NCBI GenBank assembly: GCA_910587085.1
Contig: CAJUMC010000002.1
Location: forward strand, 1-64,000
Source: an uncultured Lachnospiraceae bacterium
GTDB lineage: Bacteria > Bacillota > Clostridia > Lachnospirales > Lachnospiraceae
Direction: 5' to 3'
DNA length: 64,000 bases
Within the stretch, counting starts at the first letter, position 1. Each line of letters begins with the position of its first letter. Below are positions 1-7,991 of this stretch, piece by piece. Both the position numbers and the translations under genes were made by a program. The notes under the pieces are model-generated. The model did not search any database and was not told the origin of the DNA. It worked only from the letters and a program-made list of their open reading frames with translations.

Positions 1-75
1 AAACTATGTGGCTTTCAGCCATTTTCATGGCTGTGCCGTGAATAATCTAGGTTTAATTATATTAAGGAGGATTTT

Positions 76-1632
76 ATGAAATTGAAAAGTCTTGTTTCTG
101 CGATTTTCATGATGTTTACCTTGCTTTTGGCCGGTTCAACAGGGGCAGAGGCAGCGGAACCGGCAGAGACAGTACAGCATGAGACTGCTGCGGAAATCCC
201 GGTGGGGACGGACGGATATTCTGCAGGGTATAATAAATATTCGGCTGGTTCAGAGGGGCCGCAGGATTTTTATGTTTATGAGGGAAGGGTATATTTGCTT
301 GACTCGGAAAATGACAGAATTCTTGTTTACACAGGTGCGGAATTTGAACAATGTATCGAGCTGGATGCCTACTGCACCATGCTGGAGATATTGGATAACG
401 AAATCTATGTGCTGGCCTTTACGCAGAATGCTGTCTTGAAATTTGATATGGAAGGCAGACTGCAGGAAAAATATCCTCTCGGCTGTGACGCTTCAGCAGT
501 GAAGGGCATAACCCAAAGGGATGGCAGAGTTATGATTCTGAATGCGGCCGGGCAGATGCTTGCATACGATACTCGTTTCAGCAGATTTTCTATTGTAAGA
601 AGGGATATAGAAAAGGTAGATTTCTCTATTCAGGGCAAGAAAACATACTATGAAAATGATATCCTGATAAAGGAATATCTCACAAATGTAACGTCTGATT
701 ATGCGATTCTTCACCGCTACAATAATCAATCAGACCATTTGGTCGGCGACGAGTATATCACAAAACTGCGTCAGGGAGAGCAGATTGCTTGGTATAAACT
801 GGATATGGAAGACTGGACTGTTCTGCCGATGCGCTATTTCCGGGTGATCGATGGTAAGCCGTATTTCATGAGCTGTTACGGGGATCGGGTGATTGTCCGG
901 GAGGTTGTTTTTGCGGAGGAAATAAAGGATTCGTTCCCGGGTGCGGTTGCCGGGTTAACAGAGGAAATAAAAAAGATGACTTCTGTCAGGAAAAGCGCGG
1001 CTGCGATGAACAAAATTTCCCTCTCCAGAGCTCAGGTGATCAGCCGTGCGGAGAGTATGCGTACTATTTACTGGATGCTGGAGGAAAAGCATAAGGTTGT
1101 GAGAGGCTCTGCAGTCCTGCCGAAGGTGATAAAGGATGCACCGGCCGGACGTTCATTCCAGGGGATTCCGTATTGCTGGGGCGGCTTCTGCGGCGTTTCG
1201 GACGCAGCTTCCGATAAAGAATACGGCGGAAAATTTGCGGATAAGATTACGACTGTTTTCGATGATGATACGATGTTTATGGCAGGGAATGTAAGCAGAA
1301 AAACACCGGGTTATGTTTCCAAAACGATAGGGCTGGACTGCTCGGGTTTTGTTTCCTCGGCTTACGGCCTGTCGGCAAAGAAAGGTACTTCTGACCTGGA
1401 AAATACTTCAAATTTCTATACCGTAGCACTGGAAAAGCTGCAGACGGGCGATATGCTTGTTTCCTTAAAGGAGAGGCATGTTTATCTTTATGTGGGGATG
1501 AAGGACGAAAATACCTATATGGTGTATGACTGTAATTCGAGCTCAAGCACCGGACGGGTGCTGAAACGGGAAGTAACCGCGGAGCATATTAAAGAATTTG
1601 AATATGTGGGAAGGACACCTTGGATAAACTGA
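76..1632 (+). CDS. Secreted beta-propeller / NlpC-P60-like protein
   Basis: A 518-residue protein with a clear signal peptide (KLK then a hydrophobic core, cleavage near AEA-AEP at about residue 27). Start chosen from AAGGAGG 8 bases upstream. Residues 45-300 carry short repeats of the type YVYEGRVYLLDSENDRI, which look like NHL/six-bladed propeller repeats. The C-terminal 170 residues resemble a cysteine-peptidase fold: GIPYCWGGF, then GLDCSGFV with the probable nucleophile Cys422, then RHVYLYVG with His468, then a YDCN segment. NlpC/P60-type enzymes cut peptidoglycan peptides, so a wall-remodelling role outside the cell is inferred. It is paralogous to the gene at 5225-6829, sharing the WGGF and GLDCSGFV blocks and the AKKGT segment. 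It stands alone, with a hairpin downstream. The substrate is unknown. Confidence 0.75.
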   Translation: MKLKSLVSAIFMMFTLLLAGSTGAEAAEPAETVQHETAAEIPVGTDGYSAGYNKYSAGSEGPQDFYVYEGRVYLLDSENDRILVYTGAEFEQCIELDAYCTMLEILDNEIYVLAFTQNAVLKFDMEGRLQEKYPLGCDASAVKGITQRDGRVMILNAAGQMLAYDTRFSRFSIVRRDIEKVDFSIQGKKTYYENDILIKEYLTNVTSDYAILHRYNNQSDHLVGDEYITKLRQGEQIAWYKLDMEDWTVLPMRYFRVIDGKPYFMSCYGDRVIVREVVFAEEIKDSFPGAVAGLTEEIKKMTSVRKSAAAMNKISLSRAQVISRAESMRTIYWMLEEKHKVVRGSAVLPKVIKDAPAGRSFQGIPYCWGGFCGVSDAASDKEYGGKFADKITTVFDDDTMFMAGNVSRKTPGYVSKTIGLDCSGFVSSAYGLSAKKGTSDLENTSNFYTVALEKLQTGDMLVSLKERHVYLYVGMKDENTYMVYDCNSSSSTGRVLKREVTAEHIKEFEYVGRTPWIN

Positions 1633-1773
1633 TTGACATTCGACAAGATGCTCGCCAATGAATGCAGAGCGTGTTCTGATCAGGGATAAGGAAAGAGACG
1701 ATTTGGATATGTCTGAGCTGGGATTTTGGAAAACTCCATGCCCGGATTAGATTTAATAATGGATGGAACAGGC

Positions 1774-1812
1774 AAGGCCGGCAGGAATCGCAGGATTTAT
1801 ACCGGCTTTTCT
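1774..1812 (+). terminator. Probable Rho-independent terminator after the first gene
   Basis: AAGGCCGG pairs with CCGGCTTTT across a loop that contains a small AATC/GATT inner stem, and a short T run follows. It lies about 140 bases after the stop of the propeller/NlpC gene. Confidence 0.5.
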
Positions 1813-2092
1813 TGATGTCCCAAAATCCTTTTCCAGGGGAGTAATGGAGAGAGCGTGGCAGAAAGGATGATTTTAGAAGAATAAGTGAAAAAACTCCATC
1901 TGAAGCAAGCGCTTCGCGAGATTTTACGGAAAGGTAAAAGAAGGAAAAATGTGCAGGGTTTATTTGCAGAAGGGAACCGGTGAAAAAACTTATATCAGAA
2001 CAAGAAAAGAGGAAGAAAACGGAAAGAAAAAACAGGCAGGGCAGAAGAGCATAGAACAAAAGCGGAAAATACATTTTTATCGGGAATATAAC

Positions 2093-2121
2093 TTGCATTA
2101 GCTGGATAGAAATGATATGAT
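2093..2121 (+). promoter_or_regulatory. Candidate sigma-A promoter for the dual-HTH regulator
   Basis: TTGCAT (2093-2098), a 17-base spacer and TATGAT (2116-2121). Transcripts would carry a leader of about 280 bases before the regulator gene. Confidence 0.45.
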
Positions 2122-2406
2122 AAATGCATAAAAAAGAATACTGGTTCAATAAGTACAGGAAATAAAAAAGAAACTGTGGTTTGGCTGGCCTGGAATGACA
2201 TGCTGAATATGACGGATGCAGGGTAAGCCGCAGAAACCGTTATTTTTACGAAACTTTGATTTTAGACTGGAAATAAGAGCAGGTCAGGGCCCGTCTGGGA
2301 TAACGAAGGAGCCTGGTCAGGAAGAATGAAATAAGCCGGCGGAAATTCCAATTTTTCATCGATGCAGTCTCCCGCAGGCAGATCTTACGAAATACGGGGT
2401 ATGGGC

Positions 2407-4461
2407 ATGACAGAAGAAAACCTTGGAAAACAGCTCGGGATTCTGCGCAAGCAGCAGAAAATTTCAAGAAAAAAGCTCAGCGAAGGGCTGTGCAGAGATT
2501 CGGAGCTTGCATTGATTGAAAAAGGAGAGGGACAGGCGGAGCTGTTTCTGCTTACGGCACTGCTTGAGCGTCTTGGGAAATCCGCGGAATGGCTGGTTTG
2601 CATTGTAACGGCAAAGGAATACGAGAAGCTGTCCGCTCTGGATGAAATCGAAGAAGCATTGCGCTTCGGAAGGCTAAAGGATGCCCGAAGGACATTTGAG
2701 GAATATCAGCGGAAGAACCCGGCCGGCAGGAACCGATACCGGCACATTTTTGAGGAAAGAATTTCAGGAATTCTGGCCCTGGAGGAGTATGAAGACAGCC
2801 TGCGCAGCCGGCAGAAAGAGAGGTGCCCGGCTGAAGCGGAGACGGAAAGAAAAGAAGAAGCTCTGACTGGGGCGGAAAAGCAGGAAAGAAAGGTAAATTC
2901 ATGTTTTCCGCTGATGCAGTGCTGCGGGAAGGTGTGCGATGCGCGGGGGGATAAGGAGAAGAAAGGCCGCGATGCGGCCACTGCAGAACAAATGTACAGT
3001 CTCGAAAAACTGGAAGCGGCTGATCTGCATTTTCATGCGGCCCTGGATCAGACGCTGCCTTCTGCAGAATTGTATAGTCCTGCAATGATTTTGCGGTTGG
3101 ATAAGGGAGAAAAGCTTCTTGCTTTGTTTGAAATTGAAAATATTCTTCTTTGTCTGTATACACGCAGAAGGCTGCAGGGCGGACAAAAGCTGCTTCCGCT
3201 GCTGGAAGCTCTATATCGCTGTCTGTGCAGGAATTCTCAAGATGACTGGCTGCGGGGACAGTATCTTGCCAAAACGGGAATGCTGCTTGGGGAACTCTAT
3301 CTGGAGAAAAACGATTATTGCACCTGCATAAAAGTCCATGAGTATATTTTACATAGAAACCGGAACTCCGGAATGATGGTGTGCGTACTGCCGCTGTTAG
3401 ATCAGCTAATAACTGCGTATCAGGAACTGCGTCATAAAGAAAAGGTTGAATATTATCTGGTACATAAAGAAAACTTTGAAACTGTTTTTCAGGAATATGG
3501 TCTTTTTCCGGAGTGTATGAGCAAGCTGTATTATCATTGTCAAATGCAGCAGTATTATATGGAGGGTTCTCTGATTGTCGCAGAGCGGAAGCATCGAGGA
3601 ATTTCACAGGAAAAGCTGATAGAAGGAATTTATAAAAATACCGAGAGCCTTTCGCGTGTCGAAAATGGAAGGACGAATTGCGACCGGAAAAAATTTTATA
3701 TGCTGATGAAACGGCTGGAAATCGACAGGGTACGTTTTAATGCAGATATTATTACGGACGAATACCGGGCGATCGAACTGGAGCGGGAACTTGAAAATCA
3801 TCTTGCCCGGCAGCAGTTTGAGGAGGCCGGACATGAACTGTACATTCTTGAAAAATTGCTGGATATGGAGAAAAAATGCAATCGCCAGCTGGTGCTTGGA
3901 ATGAAAAACGAGGAAGCGCTGCGCCGCAGGAAAATACCATGGGAAGAGGCGCTTGGGACAGCCGTAAAGCTGTTGGAACTCACCTATAGTATGGATACGG
4001 CGGAGGGCAGTATCCGATATAGCCGGGTTCCGTTTCGGAATGAAATGTATCTGTTTAATCAAATATGCATCATACTTCGGGCTGCCGGAAGGGGTGAGGA
4101 AGCAGCGGAAATGCTGAAAAAAATGCTGCGGACATACGAGGCGGCAGCGGGAAAGAAACGGTTTCATTTTAAAGCATTGTATTTGTGCGCAGAAAATCTG
4201 TGCGGACTTCTGGAAAGATCGGATTGTCCAAAGGAAGCGGAAAGGCTGGCGGATCTATTGATACGGGAAAGGCTGGCCCGCGGGGAGCTGGCGCAGATCC
4301 ACCGTGTTTTTCGGATAAAAGCAGAAGCTTCCCGGAAGGGGGAAAAGGGGAAAGCTTACGCGGAGAGAATCCTGCGGCAAGCGTATTTACTGTGCGAATG
4401 GGGAGGGTATGTGAAAGAAGGCAGTGATATAATGGATTTAATAAAAGAAGAATATACTTGA
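2407..4461 (+). CDS. Regulator with two XRE-type HTH domains and TPR-like helices
   Basis: About 684 residues from the ATG at 2407. The frame opens at 2362, but no candidate start has a strong ribosome site; 2407 begins directly at the helix-turn-helix. Residues 1-58 form an XRE-type DNA-binding domain (LGKQLGILRKQQKISRKKLSEGL). A second one lies near residues 385-437 (GISQEKLIEGIYKNTESLSRVENG). The rest is predicted all-helical and resembles the TPR repeats of peptide-sensing RRNPP regulators. A charged, low-complexity patch lies near residues 135-195. The architecture suggests a regulator of transcription that responds to a ligand or partner, inferred to control the neighbouring envelope genes. 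The two HTH domains make it unlike ordinary RRNPP proteins, which have one. No ligand can be named. Confidence 0.7.
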   Translation: MTEENLGKQLGILRKQQKISRKKLSEGLCRDSELALIEKGEGQAELFLLTALLERLGKSAEWLVCIVTAKEYEKLSALDEIEEALRFGRLKDARRTFEEYQRKNPAGRNRYRHIFEERISGILALEEYEDSLRSRQKERCPAEAETERKEEALTGAEKQERKVNSCFPLMQCCGKVCDARGDKEKKGRDAATAEQMYSLEKLEAADLHFHAALDQTLPSAELYSPAMILRLDKGEKLLALFEIENILLCLYTRRRLQGGQKLLPLLEALYRCLCRNSQDDWLRGQYLAKTGMLLGELYLEKNDYCTCIKVHEYILHRNRNSGMMVCVLPLLDQLITAYQELRHKEKVEYYLVHKENFETVFQEYGLFPECMSKLYYHCQMQQYYMEGSLIVAERKHRGISQEKLIEGIYKNTESLSRVENGRTNCDRKKFYMLMKRLEIDRVRFNADIITDEYRAIELERELENHLARQQFEEAGHELYILEKLLDMEKKCNRQLVLGMKNEEALRRRKIPWEEALGTAVKLLELTYSMDTAEGSIRYSRVPFRNEMYLFNQICIILRAAGRGEEAAEMLKKMLRTYEAAAGKKRFHFKALYLCAENLCGLLERSDCPKEAERLADLLIRERLARGELAQIHRVFRIKAEASRKGEKGKAYAERILRQAYLLCEWGGYVKEGSDIMDLIKEEYT

Positions 4462-4526
4462 ACGGTTCTGAAGATGGTGTATCCGTAAAAAATAACGTAT
4501 ATATAATATTAAAATATAGAAGTGGG

Positions 4527-4745
4527 GAAGACAGGATGAACCTGGAAACCCCGGAGGACGGCCAATGGAAACTGATAGTGGATGTAAAGCTGTTTGCAGA
4601 CTGCTCTGCGGATGCACAGGCCGTGGAAGTAAAGGGACAGCAGAAGGTTTATCCGTTAAAAGCGATTTATAAGACATCCGGAACCAGATTTGATGATTGC
4701 TGGCTGCTTCTGGAGACAGAGAACGGCGAGCAGGGCTGGATTTAT
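4527..4745 (+). repeat. Direct repeat copy 1 (219 bp)
   Basis: 219 bases matching 7560-7778 with only three differences seen by eye. It encodes the SH3-like end of the lipoprotein at 6918-7862. The two copies lie in the same orientation 3033 bases apart. Confidence 0.95.
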
Positions 4746-4787
4746 GAGTCACATCGGTTGGTAGGAACCAAGGAAGAAATGTCGTGA
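4536..4787 (+). pseudogene. Detached copy of a lipoprotein C-terminal domain
   Basis: An 83-residue frame starting at the ATG at 4536, with GTGGGGAAG upstream as a possible ribosome site; the frame is open from 4458. Residues 1-70 are nearly identical to the C-terminal SH3-like domain of the lipoprotein at 6918-7862 (GQWKLIVDVKLFADCSADAQ onward, two residue changes). The last 13 residues are unrelated, as expected where the duplication ends. There is no signal peptide, so if made the product would stay in the cytoplasm. It is most simply a fragment left by a recombination event. Whether it is translated is unknown. Confidence 0.75.
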
Positions 4788-5030
4788 TCTGCTGGTTGGT
4801 TTATACATGACATTTACCCTCGGTTTACAATAGGATTCAGAGAAAACTACAAGGAAAATTGATACCTGATAGCAATACCATTACAATAATTTAATATGAA
4901 TACAAATAAAAGTTAGTAAAATAAATAATTTCAAAACTTAATAAGCAAACATAAATTAATTTCCGGTAAGTTAAATAAAAGTACAAATGTTTTCATGACT
5001 GTTTTCTGTAAAATTTATCATAATAAGTCA

Positions 5031-5059
5031 TTCACATTAAGGAAAAAAAATGATAAAAT
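5031..5059 (+). promoter_or_regulatory. Candidate promoter with extended -10
   Basis: TTCACA (5031-5036), a 17-base spacer ending in TGA, and TAAAAT (5054-5059). The TG one base before the -10 box makes it an extended -10 type. Confidence 0.5.
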
Positions 5060-5117
5060 ATAATATAAGCAAAAGTAAAAGAGGTTGATAACATTATCTG
5101 TAATATGGAAAGGAGAG

Positions 5118-5153
5118 ATGACCATGAATATATTAATTAAAAAGAAAATATAA
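5118..5153 (+). CDS. Short leader ORF (11 codons)
   Basis: ATGACCATG...TAA would give the 11-residue peptide MTMNILIKKKI, or nine residues from the inner ATG at 5124. GGAAAGGAG lies just upstream at a good distance for the inner ATG. The peptide is Lys-rich at its end and lies about 70 bases before the start of the AT-rich secreted protein gene. It could be a translated leader or a truncated gene start. No function is recognised. Confidence 0.3.
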   Translation: MTMNILIKKKI

Positions 5154-5224
5154 GTTATTAAAGCAGAAGATATACAATGTCAAAGGTTAATTTCAGTGTT
5201 TGGAAGAAAGGAAGGGACATTTTT

Positions 5225-6829
5225 ATGGAATGGAGCAGGAAAATCTTTTGTTTTGTTTTATTAACTGGGATGATATTGGGTAGTTTTCAATATACCACGA
5301 ATGTGATGGCTATGGATTATACAGAAGAGACTTTGAACTCAGTGGAGGTTTTTGGAACCACAGGAGTGGCATTATCAGATACGATTTTATTTGTCGATTA
5401 TGGAACTACGGAAGGAAAAGTGGTCTTTGATGATTTTATAAATGGCGGAGATGGAGCTGGTCCGGAGGCTTTTTGGGTGGAGAATGAATCTTCTATCTTT
5501 ATTTTGGATTCCGTTGCGAAAAGAATTAATCATTATATTAATGGGGAATTTGCAGATTCGCTCATGTTAATGTCAACCATAGCACCAAGATGTTTTTGCA
5601 TGGCGGACAACGGAACTGTTTATGTATGTGATACATATAATGGTGAATCAAAACTATTTATATATCAGGAAAATAAACTAAAAAATGTCTTTTCTATTGG
5701 TAAAATTGATGTTCGCAGTATTAATATTGATAAAAATGGACAGATACAAGTCTCGGATTGGTACAATGAATATATATTTTATATTCAAGATTCCAATTTA
5801 CAGTGCACTGCGAAAAATGAATTGAAGGCGTCCAATATGAATGGCTCGGCTTATGCAAGGCAAGTGGGAAAAGACGAAAATGTAAGATATGAAATACAAA
5901 CACAGTTGGTAGATTGCAGTATGCTTCTTGGAGAAATCAGACTGGTTGCAGTGGATTATAACGATAATATTGTCGCAGGTGTTAGGATTCCTTTAGAGGA
6001 GTTTGTGTATCGTCCAAATCAATATTTTCAAGTAGATAAGAATGGAAATGTGTTTTTAATGATTCCGAATGTTACAGGTTTAGAAATACGTAAAGTTGTG
6101 CTTGGAAAAGAAAGTGATTCAGAAATAAATAAAATTGTTACGTTTGCTAAAAATTTTGAGGCTGAAATACAGAGAACATCAACATATTCATCTTCTGTAA
6201 GTTTGTCATTAACGCGTCATGATGTTTTGGAAAAAGCAAATTATATTGCAATGCATGGCTGGACGCTGTCCTCGAAAAATATTTCTACTAACACAGATGT
6301 TAAATTGCCAGATTTTATCCAGAGAGCAGTATCAGATGGCCTTTTAGAAAATGGTGGAACGGTAAGGATGTCGGGAATTCCATATTGCTGGGGTGGATTT
6401 GATTCACAATATACATCAAATAATTCTGGTTATTCGACATTTGCAGATGCAATTTCTGCAGGTTATACAGCGGGAAATATATGCTCGGATAATTCGGGGA
6501 AGGTTGGTAAGACCGCAGGATTGGATTGCAGTGGTTTTGTATCAGCAGCTTATGGTTTTTCTGCAAAAAAAGGAACGGGTTATTTTGCAGATTACGGAAC
6601 GGAAGTAGATATAGATACTATAGAAACTATGGATTTCTTGATAAGATATAAATATACTGGAAAAAGCAATCATGTTCTGCTTTTTTATAATTGGAATACA
6701 AAAGATAAATCTAGAATGTTAATTATAGAAGCAAGTAACCCGGAAGATTATGATGATAAAACATTAATTAGAGTAGTAGATACCGACGATTATTTAAATA
6801 ATGGGTATATTATGAGAACACCATGGTAA
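5225..6829 (+). CDS. Secreted NlpC/P60-like protein, AT-rich paralogue
   Basis: 534 residues from the ATG at 5225, preceded by AAAGGAAGGGA; the frame is open from 5177 but that ATG has no ribosome site. The signal peptide is MEWSRKIFCFVLLTGMILG with a cleavage site near VMA. The middle (residues 50-300) has propeller-like strands such as FWVENESSIFILDS. The C-terminal domain has GIPYCWGGF, GLDCSGFV (Cys435) and NHVLLFY (His483), matching the layout of the 76-1632 protein. By analogy it acts on the wall outside the cell. Codons are far richer in A and T than in neighbouring genes, which suggests a separate origin. It sits between the two copies of the 219-bp direct repeat. Confidence 0.75.
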   Translation: MEWSRKIFCFVLLTGMILGSFQYTTNVMAMDYTEETLNSVEVFGTTGVALSDTILFVDYGTTEGKVVFDDFINGGDGAGPEAFWVENESSIFILDSVAKRINHYINGEFADSLMLMSTIAPRCFCMADNGTVYVCDTYNGESKLFIYQENKLKNVFSIGKIDVRSINIDKNGQIQVSDWYNEYIFYIQDSNLQCTAKNELKASNMNGSAYARQVGKDENVRYEIQTQLVDCSMLLGEIRLVAVDYNDNIVAGVRIPLEEFVYRPNQYFQVDKNGNVFLMIPNVTGLEIRKVVLGKESDSEINKIVTFAKNFEAEIQRTSTYSSSVSLSLTRHDVLEKANYIAMHGWTLSSKNISTNTDVKLPDFIQRAVSDGLLENGGTVRMSGIPYCWGGFDSQYTSNNSGYSTFADAISAGYTAGNICSDNSGKVGKTAGLDCSGFVSAAYGFSAKKGTGYFADYGTEVDIDTIETMDFLIRYKYTGKSNHVLLFYNWNTKDKSRMLIIEASNPEDYDDKTLIRVVDTDDYLNNGYIMRTPW

Positions 6830-6917
6830 AAATTTTTGTTTTTTACTTAATAGATATAGATTAACAGGTGCTGTAACTGTAAAAACATACTGATGTGCAC
6901 TGGAAAGGAGGATAGTT

Positions 6918-7862
6918 ATGAAAAGGTCAGCGCTAGCACTAATACCAGTTCTGTTCCTGGCCGGATGTCAGGTCAGCGGAGAACAGCCAGAGCTGCCGGA
7001 GCCAACAGATATTTCAGCCGAACAGGATACAGACAAAAAAACGGGGGTGCTCGAGGAGAATGTAGTGTATGAGCAGGTAGCCGTGAACGGTTTGATATAT
7101 GTGGGGTTGGGCTCGGGAAAGGGAATTGAGCTTGATCTGAACGGGGATGGCGCAGCAGAGCAGCTTTATTTATCCCCAAAGGGAATCTATATCGACGGCG
7201 TCTTGCAGGCGGAGCCGTGGAAAAGCTCGGGCGGCGGGACGGGTGCAAGGCCGTGGGACGGTTTGTGGCTGGTGGATATTGATTCCTCCGACATGTTTCT
7301 GAATTTTATAGTTGGAGGAGAAGTGGATAAGGAAGAAATCATGATGTGGTATGATGGCGAGCTGAAGTCGGCAGAACTGGAAAATTTCCAGGGACAGCCT
7401 TTCAGCACAGCCGATTATACCGGAGATGGAACTTTTCTTGTGAATTCGATGCTTGTTCCTCTGCTTTATCAGAGTTGCTATCGGACAACTGAGTATAAAT
7501 GGGACGCAGAAAAAGGGATAGCATATACGGGAAAAGCAGTTACTATTTCGGAGGGACCAGAAGACATGATGAACCTGGAAAACCCGGAGGACGGCCAATG
7601 GAAACTGATAGTGGATATAAAGCTGTTTGCAGACTGCTCTGCGGATGCACAGGCCGTGGAAGTAAAGGGACAGCAGAAGGTTTATCCGTTAAAAGCGATT
7701 TATAAGACATCCGGAACCAGATTTGATGATTGCTGGCTGCTTCTGGAGACAGAGAACGGCGAGCAGGGCTGGATTTATACGGAAAATGTGGACGGAAGAT
7801 GGATTATCAATAAAGATAGAGATGCTTATGAAGTGATCGAAGGTTATTCAACGGCAGGATAA
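6918..7862 (+). CDS. Lipoprotein with DxNGDG loop and SH3-like C-terminus
   Basis: 314 residues. Start fixed by GGAAAGGAGG 9 bases upstream. The N-terminus MKRSALALIPVLFLAGC is a lipoprotein signal with lipobox LAGC (Cys17), so the protein should be anchored on the outer face of the membrane. Residues 70-90 contain ELDLNGDGAAEQLYL, an Asp-rich loop like calcium-binding or FG-GAP repeats. The last 95 residues look like an SH3b-type domain (WKLIVDIKLF to GEQGWIY). This domain is duplicated almost exactly at 4536-4745. The frameshifted lipoprotein directly downstream has the same architecture. The function is unknown; cell-wall binding is inferred only from the domain type. Confidence 0.75.
   Translation: MKRSALALIPVLFLAGCQVSGEQPELPEPTDISAEQDTDKKTGVLEENVVYEQVAVNGLIYVGLGSGKGIELDLNGDGAAEQLYLSPKGIYIDGVLQAEPWKSSGGGTGARPWDGLWLVDIDSSDMFLNFIVGGEVDKEEIMMWYDGELKSAELENFQGQPFSTADYTGDGTFLVNSMLVPLLYQSCYRTTEYKWDAEKGIAYTGKAVTISEGPEDMMNLENPEDGQWKLIVDIKLFADCSADAQAVEVKGQQKVYPLKAIYKTSGTRFDDCWLLLETENGEQGWIYTENVDGRWIINKDRDAYEVIEGYSTAG
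7560..7778 (+). repeat. Direct repeat copy 2 (219 bp)
   Basis: Partner of 4527-4745, within the 3' part of the lipoprotein gene. Only three mismatches were counted, so the duplication is recent or is kept uniform by gene conversion. Confidence 0.95.
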
Positions 7863-7991
7863 GGAACGGGCGGTATTCCAAGCAGCGGCGCAATGTATTG
7901 CGGAGCGAAAGATATCTGCCGTTTAAAAGAGCTCAATAATATAGTTCAGGATGGATTAGAAAGGTAAATAATAAAATGGAAAAGAGCATTT

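Larger units (their letters stand above)
1633..2406. other. Intergenic stretch without a recognisable gene
   Basis: About 770 bases hold the terminator hairpin near 1774-1812, a purine-rich run near 1980-2045 and a candidate promoter at 2093-2121. The open frames on either strand start without ribosome sites and have biased, shadow-like composition. No family is recognised. It may be remnant sequence of this rearranged locus. Confidence 0.5.
4788..5224 (+). other. AT-rich leader region of the second NlpC-like gene
   Basis: About 440 AT-rich bases. They contain a promoter candidate at 5031-5059 and a short leader frame at 5118-5153. No other gene is seen. The composition matches the following gene and differs from the rest of the window. 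Confidence 0.5.

Noticed and set aside
1589..2149. 186-codon minus-strand frame in the first gap
   Set aside because: Phe/Ser/Leu-rich product caused by a purine-rich plus strand; it overlaps the end of the first gene and has no start signal.
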